Part shown: positions 22,271 through 22,507 of the stretch, piece after piece
How the letters are laid out: each line of letters begins with the position of its first letter
Numbering within the stretch: the first letter of the stretch is position 1
Assembly: GCA_041161065.1 (NCBI GenBank)
Contig: JBEAVE010000012.1
Span: 1 to 22,507, forward strand
Source: DYRG01 sp041161065
Lineage (GTDB): Bacteria; Pseudomonadota; Gammaproteobacteria; Beggiatoales; Beggiatoaceae
DNA length: 22,507 bases
Reading direction: 5' to 3'
Notes under the pieces: model-generated
The model's input: the letters and a program-made list of their open reading frames with translations, nothing else
What the model was told of the DNA's origin: nothing
Databases searched by the model: none
Position numbers and translations under genes: made by a program

Positions 22271-22306
22271 ACCCCTCAAGTATATCTCATCTTGAGAGGT
22301 CTTTTT
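22271..22306 (+). terminator. Hairpin at the left side of mini-array 2 (trailer copy B)
   Basis: AGACCCCTCAAG and CTTGAGAGGTCT pair at 11 of 12 positions around TATATCTCA(T). Six T follow on the plus strand and TTTCTTTGG on the minus strand. It is followed by GATCATTT and the degenerate repeat, exactly as at copy A, but the stem sequence has changed with compensation. Confidence 0.7.
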
Positions 22307-22318
22307 TAGATCATTTCA

Positions 22319-22423
22319 AATCAAATCGCCTGCATTGGCGAGGTAGGTTGCAACGCATGTGGCAATTATGAACAGTTTATTTGCTGGGTTTCAATCGCCT
22401 GCATTGGCGAGGTAGGTTGCAAC
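22319..22423 (-). CRISPR. CRISPR-like mini-array 2: two repeats, one spacer
   Basis: Repeat 4 (22319-22354) carries the same degenerate left end as repeat 1. Repeat 5 (22388-22423) is identical to the complete repeat 2. The spacer is 33 bp. Read on the minus strand, the outer end at the right would face the leader: the flank 22424-22507 is AT-rich and contains TTGCAA, 17 bp, GATTAT on the minus strand, a weak promoter candidate. No third repeat is present to the window end. Confidence 0.72.
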
Positions 22424-22507
22424 CCCCCGTGAGTGAAATAATCGCATAGGATTCAAAGTATTGCAAGCCTTTTTTTACATGACATTTTGACATAAAAAAC
22501 TTAGCCT

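Noticed and set aside
22424..22507. Possible further CRISPR repeat at the right end (ATTCAAAG...TTGCAAG)
   Set aside because: It matches only a few bases at wrong spacing and lacks the TCGCC...GGCGA palindrome.

Overview
The window looks like chromosome from a low-to-moderate GC gammaproteobacterium. The block rplM-rpsI ... petABC ... sspB is a gammaproteobacterial arrangement. Features such as GTTGCAAC/ATTGAAAC-type CRISPR repeats, DUF4160/DUF2442 pairs, Rpn/YhgA-like nucleases, MORN proteins and IS1-type debris would fit a filamentous sulfur bacterium (Beggiatoa/Thiothrix-like Thiotrichales). That lineage guess is inference; no rRNA is present to confirm it.

Layout. (1) 1-3854, minus strand: two consecutive secreted proteins of unknown function (454 and 584 aa). 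An intrinsic terminator lies between them and a strong one follows the second. (2) 3855-9311, minus strand: a tight three-gene operon read GH5-type secreted glycosidase (823 aa), then a GT2-GT4 fusion glycosyltransferase (675 aa), then an Rpn-family PD-(D/E)XK nuclease (314 aa), with 3-9 bp gaps. (3) 9312-17696, plus strand: housekeeping genes. These are rplM-rpsI with a clear sigma70 promoter and terminator, cardiolipin synthase, an FtsX/YbbP-type permease without an adjacent ATPase, the petABC cytochrome bc1 operon with its terminator, and sspB. Compared with the usual rplM-rpsI-petABC-sspA-sspB order, cls and the permease are inserted and sspA is missing. (4) 17700-20031: a HemY/amine-oxidase-like flavoprotein converges on and overlaps a thiO-like glycine oxidase, which carries an unusual CxxCxxC tail. 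(5) 20192-21022, minus strand: a secreted protein made of nine exact 23-residue MORN units.

(6) 21023-22507 is the accessory, most unusual part. It holds a decayed IS1 insA fragment truncated at an 81-bp palindromic element, and two CRISPR-like mini-arrays (3 and 2 repeats of 36 nt) with no cas genes. Each array is flanked on its left side by a diverged copy of the same cassette: a hairpin/terminator, GATCATTT, and a degenerate terminal repeat. The hairpins show compensatory base changes. A DUF4160-DUF2442 gene pair lies between the arrays.

How the genes fit together: the housekeeping core serves translation (L13, S9), respiration (bc1), lipid synthesis (Cls), ClpXP substrate delivery (SspB) and cofactor metabolism. 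The left flank is envelope/polysaccharide oriented. The right flank is a small defence- and mobile-element-like island.
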